Positions 31,400 through 41,754 of a stretch of 52,500 bases of DNA are shown here, piece after piece; position 1 is the first letter of the stretch; every line of letters begins with the position of its first letter. The stretch covers positions 1 through 52,500 of the forward strand of contig CAJNDS010000474.1 of assembly GCA_905221605.1 (NCBI GenBank). The letters run 5' to 3'. The DNA comes from Symbiodinium natans (lineage: Eukaryota; Sar; Dinophyceae; Suessiales; Symbiodiniaceae). Position numbers and translations under genes: made by a program. The notes beneath the pieces were generated by a model. That model made no database searches and was not told where the DNA came from. It saw only the letters and a program-made list of their open reading frames with translations.

Positions 31400-33360
31400 T
31401 CTTAACATGATTGGTACGATTCTTCAGGCTTTCGGCACTTGTTGAAGTTCGGACGACAACTATGCAGGCTGCGGTGCAGCCCGCGCAACCCCCCCTCCCC
31501 CCGGCATGCATGCACACCCATAATGCTTGCAGAAGCCCCGTCCATCTTTCTGCAGCACAGCTCCTGTGCTGGGAAAATGGACATTTTTATCAAGCTTGAC
31601 CTGGCGATGCCTACCCTCCCTGTGTCGCAAGCAATAGGACTACTCGAGGATCTGCAAGTCTGGCGATTGCATGCATGCTCTGTCCTCAACTTGCCATCCG
31701 AACAAAACTCCGCCAACAGTACAAAATCTGTGGGCCGGGTCTATCTAGAATGCCACGCCGGGTCTATCTAGAATGTCAGCAAGCTTTGGGAATGCTGTGA
31801 TGCCCGAGCTGCTTGGGCATGGCCGGACAGCAGCACCACTGTCAAACGTATGTCAAAGAGTTCTGCTGGCTCCTTGAGTGCGGGCAGTTGTTTTGGGACC
31901 AAGGACCCTCTTTCGGTACAGGGACTCGAACTTAAACTCAGAATTCAGCAATGACCTTCTCAACACAAAGCACGTGAATCTGGCCTTCTTTCGCACAACA
32001 CAAGCCCATTCAGGTGCCGCAGCCAAGCACTGCTTCTGCTGTCCTCTGGCTCAAGCTCGATGAATGTTTCATCCAGCATGGCCGTGGCAGAATGTAGGCC
32101 AACCAGGATGCAATAAGTTGAGTGCCTCCTTGCTTGTCTTCTCAACATGGAGGTTTCCGAAATTAGGGGTACCTTATTGGGTTTCGTAAACTCCCACATG
32201 AACTTTCGGGTCAGGTGTCGCACTCGGACACACTGGCTGGAGCTGTGATAAGCGTGGAAAGATGTGGCAGAAATCAACAAAGTTGGTGTTCAGTACGTGT
32301 CTGCGCTCATGTTTAAATAACGTAAGAGAACAAGCATCAGCCGTGGCAGGAGTTGGCATGCAGCACACCAGGTGCCACCACCATCGCCGCACACACAGGC
32401 AGCCACGAGCACCCGAGAACTGTTTAGGTAGTTCAGGTACGTGTTGTTGGGCAAAGCCCTGGGGTGATCTTCGGATGGCTTATGGTCCAGGTGCTGAGTC
32501 GTTCATGTCTGTGGAGCAAGGCTATGGTTGTGCTTGGTGCCAGGGCTCTCATGGGAATCGAACTGTCCAGAAGCTATCGGGTCGACGTCCAAACATGCAC
32601 GAGTGTATGTTTTAGGCTCAAGGAAACAGTAGGCAGTCTGCATATCCTCCTCGCGTAACACCAATTGTCCCTGAAACCAGGCAAAAGGATTAGAGCCAAA
32701 GGTCCCACACCACCCTGAGAGACACTTCTGCGACTTTTCGTCTCAACGCGGGGGTGCCAAGCGGGCGAAGCTCCAGGGAACCACGAGCTCGGCGGCGAGT
32801 GCAGCCCTGTAGAGAGAGGGATTGGCAAGGGCTGCGGACGTAGGATCGGGTCTGTTTCCTAATGTTTTCTACCGTGTTTGGGAGATCAGTCCGAAAGTCT
32901 TGCCAAAACATCGTCACACTTGCTTTGCATGGATGTCGCTCATGCCCCGCTAGTGTCCAGATTCATGGTGCTTAGCTTGCCCCGCCAGGCTTAGATTTCA
33001 TGCAACAAGCTGCATGCGGACTATCCGCCCAAACAGTCGTAGCTGACCCGTCCTATGCTTGCAAGGTTGCATGGTACGCGCTTGCTCAGTCTACATGCAA
33101 AGCATCTATGTTCTTCAGTTCCAGCGGCGAGACTCCAGCCACAGCATATGCTGCAGATGGGCACGTTCGGCCCCAGAGGCCTCAGTAGCGCATCAGTAAC
33201 CTTAGCAACCTTAATTAGTACGCACAACTAGTAACAATATGCGCAACCTGAACTAGCAACCTTAATGAGTAACCTGCTCAAGTCTGAATAGAACCATCTC
33301 GAGGCGACCTGCGGCCAAGAAGCTGTACATGGCAGTGTAGATGCGTGGCATGACCTAAGC
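31400..33360. other. No supportable gene
   Basis: Overlapping short frames only. It includes a perfect 19-bp tandem pair (31734-31752 and 31757-31775) and a lone family B arm near 32154. Around 33200-33280 AACCTTAATTAGTA/AACCTTAATGAGTAA phrases repeat. Confidence 0.4.
31734..31775. repeat. 19-bp tandem duplication
   Basis: GCCGGGTCTATCTAGAATG occurs twice, four bases apart. Confidence 0.95.
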
Positions 33361-33364
33361 GCTT

Positions 33365-33528
33365 TGCTACTAGTTGCTTAAGAACACAAAAAATATTCTT
33401 CCTTATTAAGGTTAATATAGGGATTATTTTATTTTATTTTATTTATTTTTTTATTTTTTATTTATTTATTTTTATTTTTTTTTTTTTTTTTTTTTTAATT
33501 TTTTGGGGTTCTTAAGCAAACAGTAGTT
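33365..33528. mobile_element. Inverted-repeat element with T-rich core
   Basis: The perfect 12-bp arms TTGCTTAAGAAC (33374-33385) and GTTCTTAAGCAA (33508-33519) sit inside longer imperfect terminal repeats (left TTTGCTACTAG, right CAGTAGTTTG). The core is almost pure T with occasional A (33420-33497). It ends about 60 bases before the telomere-like cassette at 33586-33943. Confidence 0.75.
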
Positions 33529-33585
33529 TGTAAGGTGGCAGATGAAGCACCCAGGCTTCAACGATTGGCTGTGCTGTATGCTGTG

Positions 33586-33943
33586 GCTCTCGGAGGAGCC
33601 AGGTTTTTTTTGGGTATTTTTTTTTGTTTTTTTTGGGTATGTTTGTGTGTTTAGGGTATGTTTTGGGGTTTAGGGTATGTTTTTGGGTATAGGGTTTAGG
33701 GTTTAGGGTTTAAGGTTTAGGGTTAGGGGTTAGGGTTTAGGGTATAGGGTTTAGGGTTTTAGGGTTTTAGGGTTTTAGGGTTTAGGGATTTTGGGGTTTT
33801 GGGGTTTTAGGGTTTTAGGGTTTTAGGGTTTAGGGTTTAGGGTTAGGATTTAGGGTTTAGGGTTTAGGGTTTAGAAAACCAAAAAAAAACTCCCAAAAAA
33901 ACACAAAATATACCCAAAAAGAACCCCCACCTGCTCTCGGAGG
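33586..33943. mobile_element. Telomere-like cassette with inverted ends and 11-bp direct repeat
   Basis: The direct repeat GCTCTCGGAGG occurs at 33586-33596 and 33933-33943. Inside it, the left end GGTTTTTTTTGGGTATTTTT and the right end ATACCCAAAAAGAACC are inverted repeats of about 40 bases with small indels. Between them lie about 240 bases of TTTAGGG-type units (33640-33874) with TTTTAGGG, TATAGGG, TTTTGGGG and TTAGGGG variants. This has the anatomy of an inserted element with target-site duplication. Confidence 0.75.
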
Positions 33944-33944
33944 T

Positions 33945-35025
33945 AAGGTCGTTTTTTGGGTGCACGAGTTGCCCTATGAGCAATCCTGAGGAACCAAAAC
34001 TCGCCGGTTAGTCTGTGGAGTGAGCTCAAACAGGGTGACTCTCCTCAAGCTTCCTTGAAAGCAAGTACTGATCAAAGGCGTGCTTGAGTGCGTGTAGCCA
34101 TTCGTCCCACTTGAGTCCAAACAAGCTGCCAACGATGGCAGGAAGCCGCGGTTGGCATTGGCTGCCTCAAATTCTTGGAGCCAGAGTCTGAATAGGGCCA
34201 ATATAAGCAAGGCAATCTCAATAATTACGATGGGAGGATGCTGAGTAGGATCTCCCGACTTGCCAGAACAACTTGGACAAGGTGATCGGAAGTGACGTGC
34301 TCCCTGAATCAGGTTTCACCTCTACCTGACCGGACAGCCAGTGCCAAGGGCAATGTGAAACGCCGAGCGTCCCCCAAAAGGCCCACCTGAGTCGCTGGTG
34401 CTTTCCAAACGGGATACTCACTTTGTCTCCACCCTGCAAGCCTACCAAATTAGACCTTCAGATTGGAGGAGTTTCGCTGCAAGGAGGAGCTTGTTCTTCA
34501 GAGCTTTCCGTCTTGTGATGTTCGGATGCTCTTCATTTTTTGCTTGCTGTTAAACCACTCCCTTCAGGGCTGTTTTGGTCCCTTGGCTTCAGTTTCTGTT
34601 GCGAACCATGTGGATCAACAATTATTGAAATTCAGGAGAACGTCGGTCAAGCCCTGGGCGCGGTACTGCAGGCAAACCCGCATGTAATCATCAGCAGTGA
34701 ACGAGTGCTTTGGGCAAAATTCTCACGGGGCCCTAGCCTCCCTTGTGAAACTGCTCCTTCCAAGTGGCTCTTTCCACGTTAAAACCCTAAACCCTAAACC
34801 CTAAACCCTAAACCCTAAACCCTAAACCCTAAACCCTAAACCCTACCAAGGCACGCCAAGATTTGCAGCTGCTGCTGCTTTTTGCAGCTCCTGGTCTAGC
34901 CTAGGTGCGTCTGTGCCTCTCCTCTAGAGCAACTTGGTGGAGACTTGGCTCTGTCCGGGGCATGAGGGATTTTGCTGAGCGGCACTTTGGGCAGAATTAA
35001 GTTTGGGAATACTTTGTTGCACATG
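33945..35025. other. No supportable gene; telomere-like run
   Basis: Overlapping frames without recognisable motifs. It includes the CCCTAAA run at 34781-34846. Confidence 0.4.
34781..34846 (-). repeat. Perfect telomere-like array, nine units
   Basis: Nine consecutive perfect CCCTAAA heptamers, the cleanest array in the window. The lack of variants suggests it is young. I see no flanking direct repeat. Confidence 0.98.
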
Positions 35026-35029
35026 CCGT

Positions 35030-35281
35030 GTGTAGGATTGCTTTTGGGCTTTGGCGGCTCTTGATACCCTGCTCTGGCGACCCAAGACCACACAAGAGGC
35101 CGCTTTCTCGTTGCGCCCAGCTGCGAGAGTCCAGCGCACTGAAACCTGGACCATCGCGCAGATTACTTCGGAATGAAGATCTCACTATAGAATGCAAAAC
35201 CCAAGCAATTTCGAGTCTTGCATCTAGCTCCTTCACATCATGTCTACCGATCAGTGTGACGTGCCTAGAAGAACGCATCAT
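35030..35281 (-). CDS. Possible exon, unrecognised
   Basis: The minus frame reads SSRHVTLIGRHDVKELDARL, EIAWVLHSIVRSSFRSNLRD and GPGFSALDSRSWAQRESGLL. It looks like protein. GGTCCAG|GTTTCAG near 35143 could be a donor. The family is unknown and overlapping frames exist. Confidence 0.3.
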
Positions 35282-35284
35282 ACA

Positions 35285-36940
35285 TCGAGCATAAGTGGTC
35301 TGGCTTCAAAGGCTGCAACTGTCGCCGCACGGCCTTGTCTTTGAAAGGAGAACCAAGAGCCCATGCCCCCAAGAGTCCAAGAGCGTGCTTTGCTCGTGAC
35401 CCTCCTTGCAGCCGTACGACACGCTCAAGAGCGGGTTCAAGTACAGAAGTCTTGGATGCCAGGCCAGGGCATTGTTCAGATTCATGAGGACCTTGTGCTC
35501 AGCACGTTCAGTTGGGGCCATATCTCTTCTGGGGAATGGGGCTGTTCAGGAGGGTCTTGACATGTGTGGATTCTCTGTTGCCTTGTGGTGCAGGTGTGGG
35601 GGCATCAAAGATAGTGCCAAGACTCCGTGCACCAGGCGTCAACTCGGCAAGCCCCTTGCTGACCGAGCTTTGCGATCAGCCGGGTGCGGAAGAAGGTGCT
35701 GAGGACGCCCGAAATCTGCTGAGCCACCTTGAGCTGGGGAAGCAAAAACACAGAGCGGCTTCTGAGATGGGGCAACCTTTCTCTCTTCTCGACCTATCGT
35801 CTTCTGTTGCAAACTAGGTCTAGCAGATCAAGCAGTAAAGTTGTACCCTGAAAGGGTCACAAAGGTGGCTTGGCTACTGTGGTCCTGCGTGCACACGACA
35901 CTTTGAGCTCAAGGCCATCTGAGATGAGTCCTGCTCGTTGCTCCATCCCGCGCCGAACTTCTGGCGGCGATACACGGCATCGATGTTGACGTGTGAAGGC
36001 AGCCTGGTTGTCAGGTTTCGGGTGGGAAAGTCGGAGCTGAAGGGCAGGTGCACCAGAATCCCAAGGACCATGCATGGCACTTCCGAGCCGAGAAATGCAG
36101 GAGATTACCAAAAAAACATCATGGCAAACCCCACGACTCAAGAAGCCTAAAGGTACCCTGTAATGACTCCGGTATCAATGGTGAAACGCACTTTGGCATC
36201 ATTGGGCAACCGAATCACTCCATCACGGTGGACAACACCGCCAGCGCTGTGAGGGCTCTGCTCTTCCGGAAGAAAGACAGGGAAGTGAGGGGGCTCACCG
36301 TGTTCCTCGGATTCTCTGCCCTTTGCCTAGCCTTTCCAGCGTTCTAGGCAACGCAATCGGTGCTTGATTTCTCTGGCCCAACCGCCGACACTTGGCCAAG
36401 CAGCAAAGACCAATCCATTGCCCCCTTGGAACTGGAAGGCAGGGTTTCCTGAAGCAGACATGCTTCGCGTGCAAAATTCTGTCCAGTGCCTTTTGGGGTG
36501 CAGCATCCCAAAAAACTGACTCCATAAAAGCAACAGTAATGCACCGGGAGCACTAACAAGAAACAAAAAGCTTTGTCGCAGTGCCACATACACTCAATGG
36601 CAGCCTTTGTGACTGTCCGGGGGCCCCACAGGCCGAAAATTGTAGCGTTTCCAACTGTTCGCACGACTGCAGTGCTGTGCATTGCAGCCCCCGGCGCTTG
36701 CCCACAGGCTCTGTATACTTTACTCTATACTGCTGTTCGCTGTTCAAAGCCATTCAGGAGATATGCAGAAGTATCAGGCTCCAAAACTGCCCAGCTTGAC
36801 CCCTCTGCCACTTGCGCCTACACTCCGCCGCTGCTTCTTCGAGCTGAGGGGCTGTGACGCAAAGGCCCACGCACCCTGCTGCCAGTAGCTGCCTTGCGGG
36901 TTTGGTATCAGTCTCCGAGCCGCAGCTGCAGTCGAAAAAC
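35285..36940. other. No supportable gene
   Basis: Many overlapping frames on both strands, none recognisable. No repeat family noted. Confidence 0.35.
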
Positions 36941-36944
36941 AATC

Positions 36945-37070
36945 ATGATTATAGCGAATAACAATAATAACAGTAAAAATAACAGTGACAATAACAATAA
37001 TTTTCAATCATAATAGTAAGAATAATTAATCTTAGTAATAATCCAGAAAGAACAATTATAATGATAACAA
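36945..37070. repeat. A/T-rich (AAT/AAC)n tract
   Basis: Irregular AATAACAATAATAACAGTAA-type repeats without G/C islands. Confidence 0.8.
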
Positions 37071-37196
37071 TTTCAAGTCTCTTGGGCCTTGGGAGCTGAA
37101 GAGACTGAACGCTCCCTCTTGCCGCCGCGGTGCATGAAGCCCACGGCTGCGAAAGCGCGCTGTGGCTCCTGCAGTTCCTTTTCACTGCCTTTCTTT

Positions 37197-37242
37197 GGGG
37201 GGTTTAGGGTTTAGGGTTTAAGGTTTAGGGTTTAGGATTTAG
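37197..37242 (+). repeat. Telomere-like TTTAGGG run
   Basis: About six units with one TTTAAGG variant. Confidence 0.95.
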
Positions 37243-37649
37243 CAGAGGCGGGGGGTGGGGCTACACCTGCAAGTTAGAATTCGCAGCGTGGGCATGCTAT
37301 TGACAATGGGCGCAGATATGCACAGTGTGCCCAGCCGTGTCCAAGATCGTTGAAGGCTGAACAGCAGGGGCAAAAGTTCGGTAACAATGCGAGGAAGGCG
37401 GAAAGATGCACAAAATCTGCTTCAGAAGATGCTTTGTTTCCTAGGCACGGCCTGTCGGTACGGAAGCTGACACGTATTCCAAGTGAAATGCAGTGCCATG
37501 GATTCTTGATATTGGGATTTGCTTCTTGGCTTCCTCGCACCACGGTTCGAAGGGTTCTGCAACTGATTGGCATGCTTTGGGTCCAAAGCCATCGATCGTA
37601 ACGTTTTTCTTGTCAGCCTGCATGGTGGCGCATGGTTGGCATACTTCAG

Positions 37650-37897
37650 CACTTATGCAACTTATGAATTGTAGTGTCGTATCTGGAAGCAATGATCAAC
37701 CATGTCCATCTCTTACGCATGCTTTTGGGCCTCTTTAGCCAAAAAAGGGTCCACAATGCCCCGTAGTTTAGCTGAACCCCAGGAGGCTTGCCACTTGCAA
37801 TACCCTCCTTGACAAAGCGCCCAGTGTAGGTGCCGGCCAGCATGGCCAGCAAAGCAAAGCCTCGGGCTAGCTTGAGCACAGCAACTCCATTGTTCAT
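37650..37897 (-). CDS. Possible exon with hydrophobic segment
   Basis: From an ATG at 37897 the minus frame reads MNNGVAVLKLARGFALLAML, AGTYTGRFVKEGIASGKPPG and VQLNYGALWTLFWLKRPKSM. The Ala/Leu-rich part could be a membrane helix or signal anchor. An in-frame stop lies eight codons upstream. No family is recognised. Confidence 0.3.
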
Positions 37898-37899
37898 GC

Positions 37900-38350
37900 T
37901 GGTTGCACCACGAACTCATTGTATTCATTACGATGGCAATTTGCGTGGCCATCTGCAGATCCGAAATTTACTGCAGCCAACTGCTTTAAAAAGAAACGCC
38001 TAAAATAAACGCAGCTCATGCCGCAAAAGGCCTTTAAGCAGAAGCTCAGCACTTTGTTGCCTTGAGCTCTTAAGTCTGCTAGTGAAAGATTTCCTGCAAG
38101 GTTTCAATTCAAATGCCCTGGCCCCCTCAGCAAGCAGCGTCTCCACAAAGGAAATAAGGCTTGGCTGAGTGTAGATACTTTCAAGAGCTAGAACCCTTGA
38201 AGGACACGTGCCCCTTGGCTGTCACATCTCCTGTCCATCCAATGACCAAGTACGTATAGAAAGCACAAGGGCACCGGGGCTCAATGCAGTGCTGGTTTTT
38301 TCTTTCATAAGCTTCACTTTGGCGAAGCCAAGAGGGATCGAAAGGGGGGA
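37900..38350. other. Intergenic, nothing recognised
   Basis: No gene or repeat noted before the tandem array. Confidence 0.4.
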
Positions 38351-38369
38351 TGGGCCTTGGACATGCAAG

Positions 38370-38442
38370 CTTGGGTTTTCGAGATGCAAAGCCGGCGCCC
38401 CAGATGCATGGCACCAAGCAGTTTGCATCTCGAAGACCCAAG
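38370..38442. repeat. 21-bp-stem hairpin heading the 38-39 kb array
   Basis: CTTGGGTTTTCGAGATGCAAA (38370-38390) pairs with TTTGCATCTCGAAGACCCAAG (38422-38442) with one non-Watson-Crick position around a 31-base loop. The right arm is the first direct copy of the box repeated downstream; the left arm is the only inverted copy. Confidence 0.9.
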
Positions 38443-39382
38443 ACCCAACCTTGCATGTCGGAGCAGGATTCTACTTTTTTTTCAAACTATGTTTATGCGA
38501 AATGTGAGGAATTCCTCCGCTTCTCTTTACACGACTTCCTCAAATCAGCAGTTTGCATCTCGAAAACCCACCTGCGTTGGTTGGAACAATGTTACTAGTT
38601 TACTATTTTGCTATTCTTGCTATTTTACGATTAAACTATTCTTACGCGAAATCGGCAGTTTGCATCTCGAAAACCCACCTGTGCCGGTTGGAACCGTTTC
38701 ACTATATTGCTATTTTGCTATTTTCTAGTTCGCGATTTCCAGCATTGTTTCTATTTGTACTATTCTTACGCGAAATCAGCAGTTTGCATCTCGAAACCCA
38801 CCTGTGCCGGTTGGAACAATTTTACTATTTACAATTTTTTCATTTTACTGTTTTGCTATTTTACCATGTTACAATTTTTCAACCTTAATTTTTCACCATT
38901 TTCCTATTTGTTTACGTGAAGTCAGCAGTTTGCATCTCTTAAACCCACCTGTGCCGGCTGGAACAACTTTACTACTTCACTATTTTACGATGTTACTTTG
39001 TACTGTTGACTATTTTACTATGTTACTATTTTACGATTTTCTATGTTTACGCGAAATCAGCATTTTGTGTCTCGAAAACCCACCTGTGCCCGGTTGGACC
39101 AAGATTTTGCTATTTACTGTGTTGACGCGAAATCAGCAGTTTGCATCTCGGAAACCCACCTGTGCCGGCTGGAACTAGCATCTCGAAAACCCACCTGAAA
39201 CGATTTTACTGTTCACTATTTTACTATGTTAGTGTTGTACTATTTTACCATCTTTACGCGAAATCCGCAATTTGCATCTCCAAAACCTACTCTTTTACCA
39301 TTTTCTTGTTCTACTATTCAGGTCGACGCAACCTAGAAAGTTTGCATCTCGAAAGCTTGCCTTTGCATGTCGGAGCCCAAAT
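38421..39382. repeat. Tandem array: conserved box plus AT-rich spacer
   Basis: The box CAGTTTGCATCTCG followed by AAAACCCACCTGTGCCGGTT and GGAAC recurs at 38421, 38551, 38658, 38782, 38928, 39063, 39139, 39177 (truncated), 39270 and 39340. Each full box is preceded by ACGCGAAATCAG. The spacers (from under 40 to about 100 bases) are made of TTTACTATTTTACTATTTTG-like sequence and vary greatly, while the boxes are well conserved. The last copies return to the CTTGC/GCATGTCGGA ending seen in the first. Frames through it (ASRKPTCAGWN, CISKTHLCRLE) change from box to box, so it is not obviously coding. Confidence 0.9.
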
Positions 39383-39490
39383 TGTGTGTTGGAGCATGGG
39401 GCCCCGCTTCTTACATCACCCACGGTTGCTCGGAGTCTCAACTTTGCCACACAACGCATTTTCCCTCGCCTGTGCACATTTTTATTGTTC

Positions 39491-39531
39491 TAACCCTAAA
39501 CCCTAAACCCTAAACCCTAAACCCTAAACCC
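39491..39531 (-). repeat. Telomere-like CCCTAAA run
   Basis: Five perfect units and a partial, beginning about 100 bases after the tandem array ends. Confidence 0.97.
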
Positions 39532-40045
39532 ACAAATGTGGCTTCAGGTTGAGCTTGGTGGCGCTGAACTCGGCTTGTCGCTTCTGCGAAGGCCACGCTG
39601 CCCCGACCGAAGACCTGGGGACCGTGGGAGACACAGCAACGCAATGAGCAAGGTCAAGGCAACAAACAAGGCATGCGAGGGATTGTTGAATGAGCAGGGC
39701 GAAGGGGGAGAGGGGCCGTAGCTCTCCCCAACCTCATCTAGCAGCATTGCGTGCGTGGCCTTTTTGCCTCAGTCCTGAGGAACTGGACAAATAGCACACA
39801 CCCAAGGCAGCAAATCCCTAATGAATATCATCACGCGTTATCCCCTGTCGCTGCAAGCCTTCAATGCTAAGTCCCCAATTATTCTCCGGACCATCCCTGT
39901 GTTCTACAGCAGCTGCTTCAAACATCGTCTTGCTTAGGCCCAGACATCGCTGATGCTGGCGGCGCTCGCACCAAACCAAGCATTTGCAGTGATGGCAACG
40001 ATGACCCGGTAGAAGATGTAGAGCCTTCAGAAGCCGTATCCGCAC

Positions 40046-40222
40046 TTGGAGGTTCACGGGCACTTACAAGTCGGGTGATAAGTACCCTCAGGTTATAACC
40101 ATAGTTACCCTACATATGACCCTTGGAAGTTCATATGGGCACTTATAAGTAGGTTTATAACTACCCTAAGGAAGGTTAGAACCATAGTCTACCCTACTTC
40201 TAACTCCCCATGAACCTCCAAG
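40046..40222. mobile_element. Miniature inverted-repeat element family C, copy 2
   Basis: Ends CTTGGAGGTTCACGGGC and CCCCATGAACCTCCAAG are inverted repeats and match those of 10663-10783. The interior contains a duplicated half: GGGCACTTACAAG... and GGGCACTTATAAGTAG..., each followed by ACCATAGT and ACCCTAC, so this member grew by internal duplication. Confidence 0.85.
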
Positions 40223-40224
40223 CA

Positions 40225-40540
40225 AGGCATCATGCAGCGGCGTCGGCTTGCCCGGCCTGAGTGAGGGCAGCGCAGCCACCGACAGGCGCATGACCTGAAA
40301 GCTTGGAGCTCCATCTCTGTGTGGGATAACTTAAAGGCTGCGAGGCGTGGCGAACACTGCAAACATTCTTCTGTCTCCTGCATATCGAACTTATGCCACA
40401 GCCAGCACCATGAAGAAAGGCCCATTGCTGTTGGTGCGAAGCTGTCCGTGCTAGTCCTCCGCCCCCCCCCCCTCCCCCCCTAACAATCAAGCAAGGTCTT
40501 AAGGGCCATGTTGTACGCGGAGAATCACACCTGCATAAGA
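40225..40540. other. Intergenic, C-rich tract
   Basis: A mostly-C tract (about 40462-40480) interrupts any reading frame. No gene. Confidence 0.4.
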
Positions 40541-40544
40541 TGCC

Positions 40545-40810
40545 GACTGTCCCAGACTTCTTCAGCTGAGTCACAGCAGAGCTGCCCACAGCGAGCAGCA
40601 TTGTTGGCATTCGTCCAAAGGCGTCCTTCAAAAATATTAGCATGAAGTGAGATTGAACGTTAAGTTCCGGCTGCTTGAGGGTGCCGTCCATGAAGCGGCC
40701 GACCAGTGGGGCCAGGAAAAAGTCCAAGAGAGTGGAAAAGGTGGCGATGTCCTCGGAGGAGGCGGACAGTTCCCAATCAGAGGCCCGATAAGCCGTTTTG
40801 GAATGCTAGG
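40545..40810 (-). CDS. Probable exon, unrecognised
   Basis: The minus frame reads KTAYRASDWELSASSEDIAT, FSTLLDFFLAPLVGRFMDGT, LKQPELNVQSHFMLIFLKDA and FGRMPTMLLAVGSSAVTQLK. It is helical-looking and convincingly protein-like. An in-frame TAG directly precedes it, compatible with a CCTAG acceptor near 40810. I do not recognise the family. Confidence 0.45.
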
Positions 40811-40914
40811 ACTGTGAGGACTGACCTCACGTGCAGGAAGAGGCTCCGTGGAGATCCGCTGAACACGTTGATGCACCAGCTTTTCCAAGCCTGCTACACA
40901 AGATGAGGGTCTCA

Positions 40915-41510
40915 GGCTCTGAACTCAGAGACATGTAGTATCCTCCGGCTCTCTAGTGTCCCTTCCTGACTAATTCTGCCGGGCCCCTTCGAAGCTTGCC
41001 TTCATGGCCATTGTTCTCTGTGCCCTCCACCTTTGACTCGCCCTGCAAACTTGCAGAAGCTGCTCAGATCTGAAGGGCGCTGCGCTGAGACCTCAGTGGC
41101 CGCAGTGGACCGCAGCGGACCTTTGCGACCTCTCTCTGCAGCTGCTTCCGCGTGAGCAAGTAGAGTAGGTTGATCGAAGCCTTGCTTCCGGGGCAGGTTT
41201 TTGCATGTCTGGAAGTTTTAAGGTTTAAGGTTTACAGGGTAATTCTGGTAGATGTTGCAACATGACCTTTTAACCACCTGCGGAGTGAACTTGTGCGTCC
41301 TAAGGCTTTGTCGATTCTAGACCCGTCTGCACCCGAACACCTTGTAGCAAAGCCATAGGACCTCTATAGTGTTACCATCAGGGAGGTAGTTCACTACAAG
41401 CAGCTGACGCACAGACTTTGGGAGAACCCAAACTAGAGAACTGTACCCAGCAGCGCTGATCAGCAGACCAATGCCCGCAGCATTCAGGGACCTGCGGCAA
41501 CAGCCAAGAG
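40915..41510. other. Intergenic, weak telomere-like remnant
   Basis: TTTTAAGGTTTAAGGTTTACAGGG (around 41217-41240) resembles a decayed TTTAGGG run. No gene seen. Confidence 0.4.
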
Positions 41511-41516
41511 AAGAAA

Positions 41517-41752
41517 GGACAAAAGAGAGAGACAGAAAGAGACGCACAGACACAGACACAGACGCTCGCACACGCGCACGCGCACACCCACACCCGCACC
41601 CACACCCCCACCCACGCACACACATACAGAGAGAGAGAGAGAGAGAGACAGACATGCACAGACGCACACAAAGACAGACACGCACACAAAGAGACAGAAA
41701 CGGAGACAGAGACACACACACACACACACAGACACGGACACAGAGAGCAAGA
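41517..41752. repeat. Mosaic (GA)n/(CA)n microsatellite
   Basis: About 235 bases of ACAGAGAGA, CACACGCACGCGCACACCCA and AGAGAGAGAGAGAGAGAGAC blocks. One strand has almost no T. The open frames over it (Val/Cys/Leu-rich on one strand, Arg/Thr/Asp-rich on the other) are repeat artefacts. Confidence 0.95.
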
Positions 41753-41754
41753 CA

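Noticed and set aside
31915-31950. GGGACTCGAACTTAAACTC as the T-arm of a tRNA gene
   Set aside because: No matching acceptor, D or anticodon arms could be found around it.
34781-34846. Perfect CCCTAAA array as a true chromosome end
   Set aside because: Ordinary sequence continues on both sides and many such runs occur internally.
38553-39178. Open frames across the 38-39 kb array as a repeat protein
   Set aside because: The conserved box falls into different frames from copy to copy because spacer lengths vary, which is not expected for a coding repeat.
38421-39382. The regularly spaced box array as a CRISPR
   Set aside because: Spacer lengths vary greatly, spacers are low-complexity AT-rich, boxes have drifted, no cas genes are present and the DNA is eukaryotic in character.
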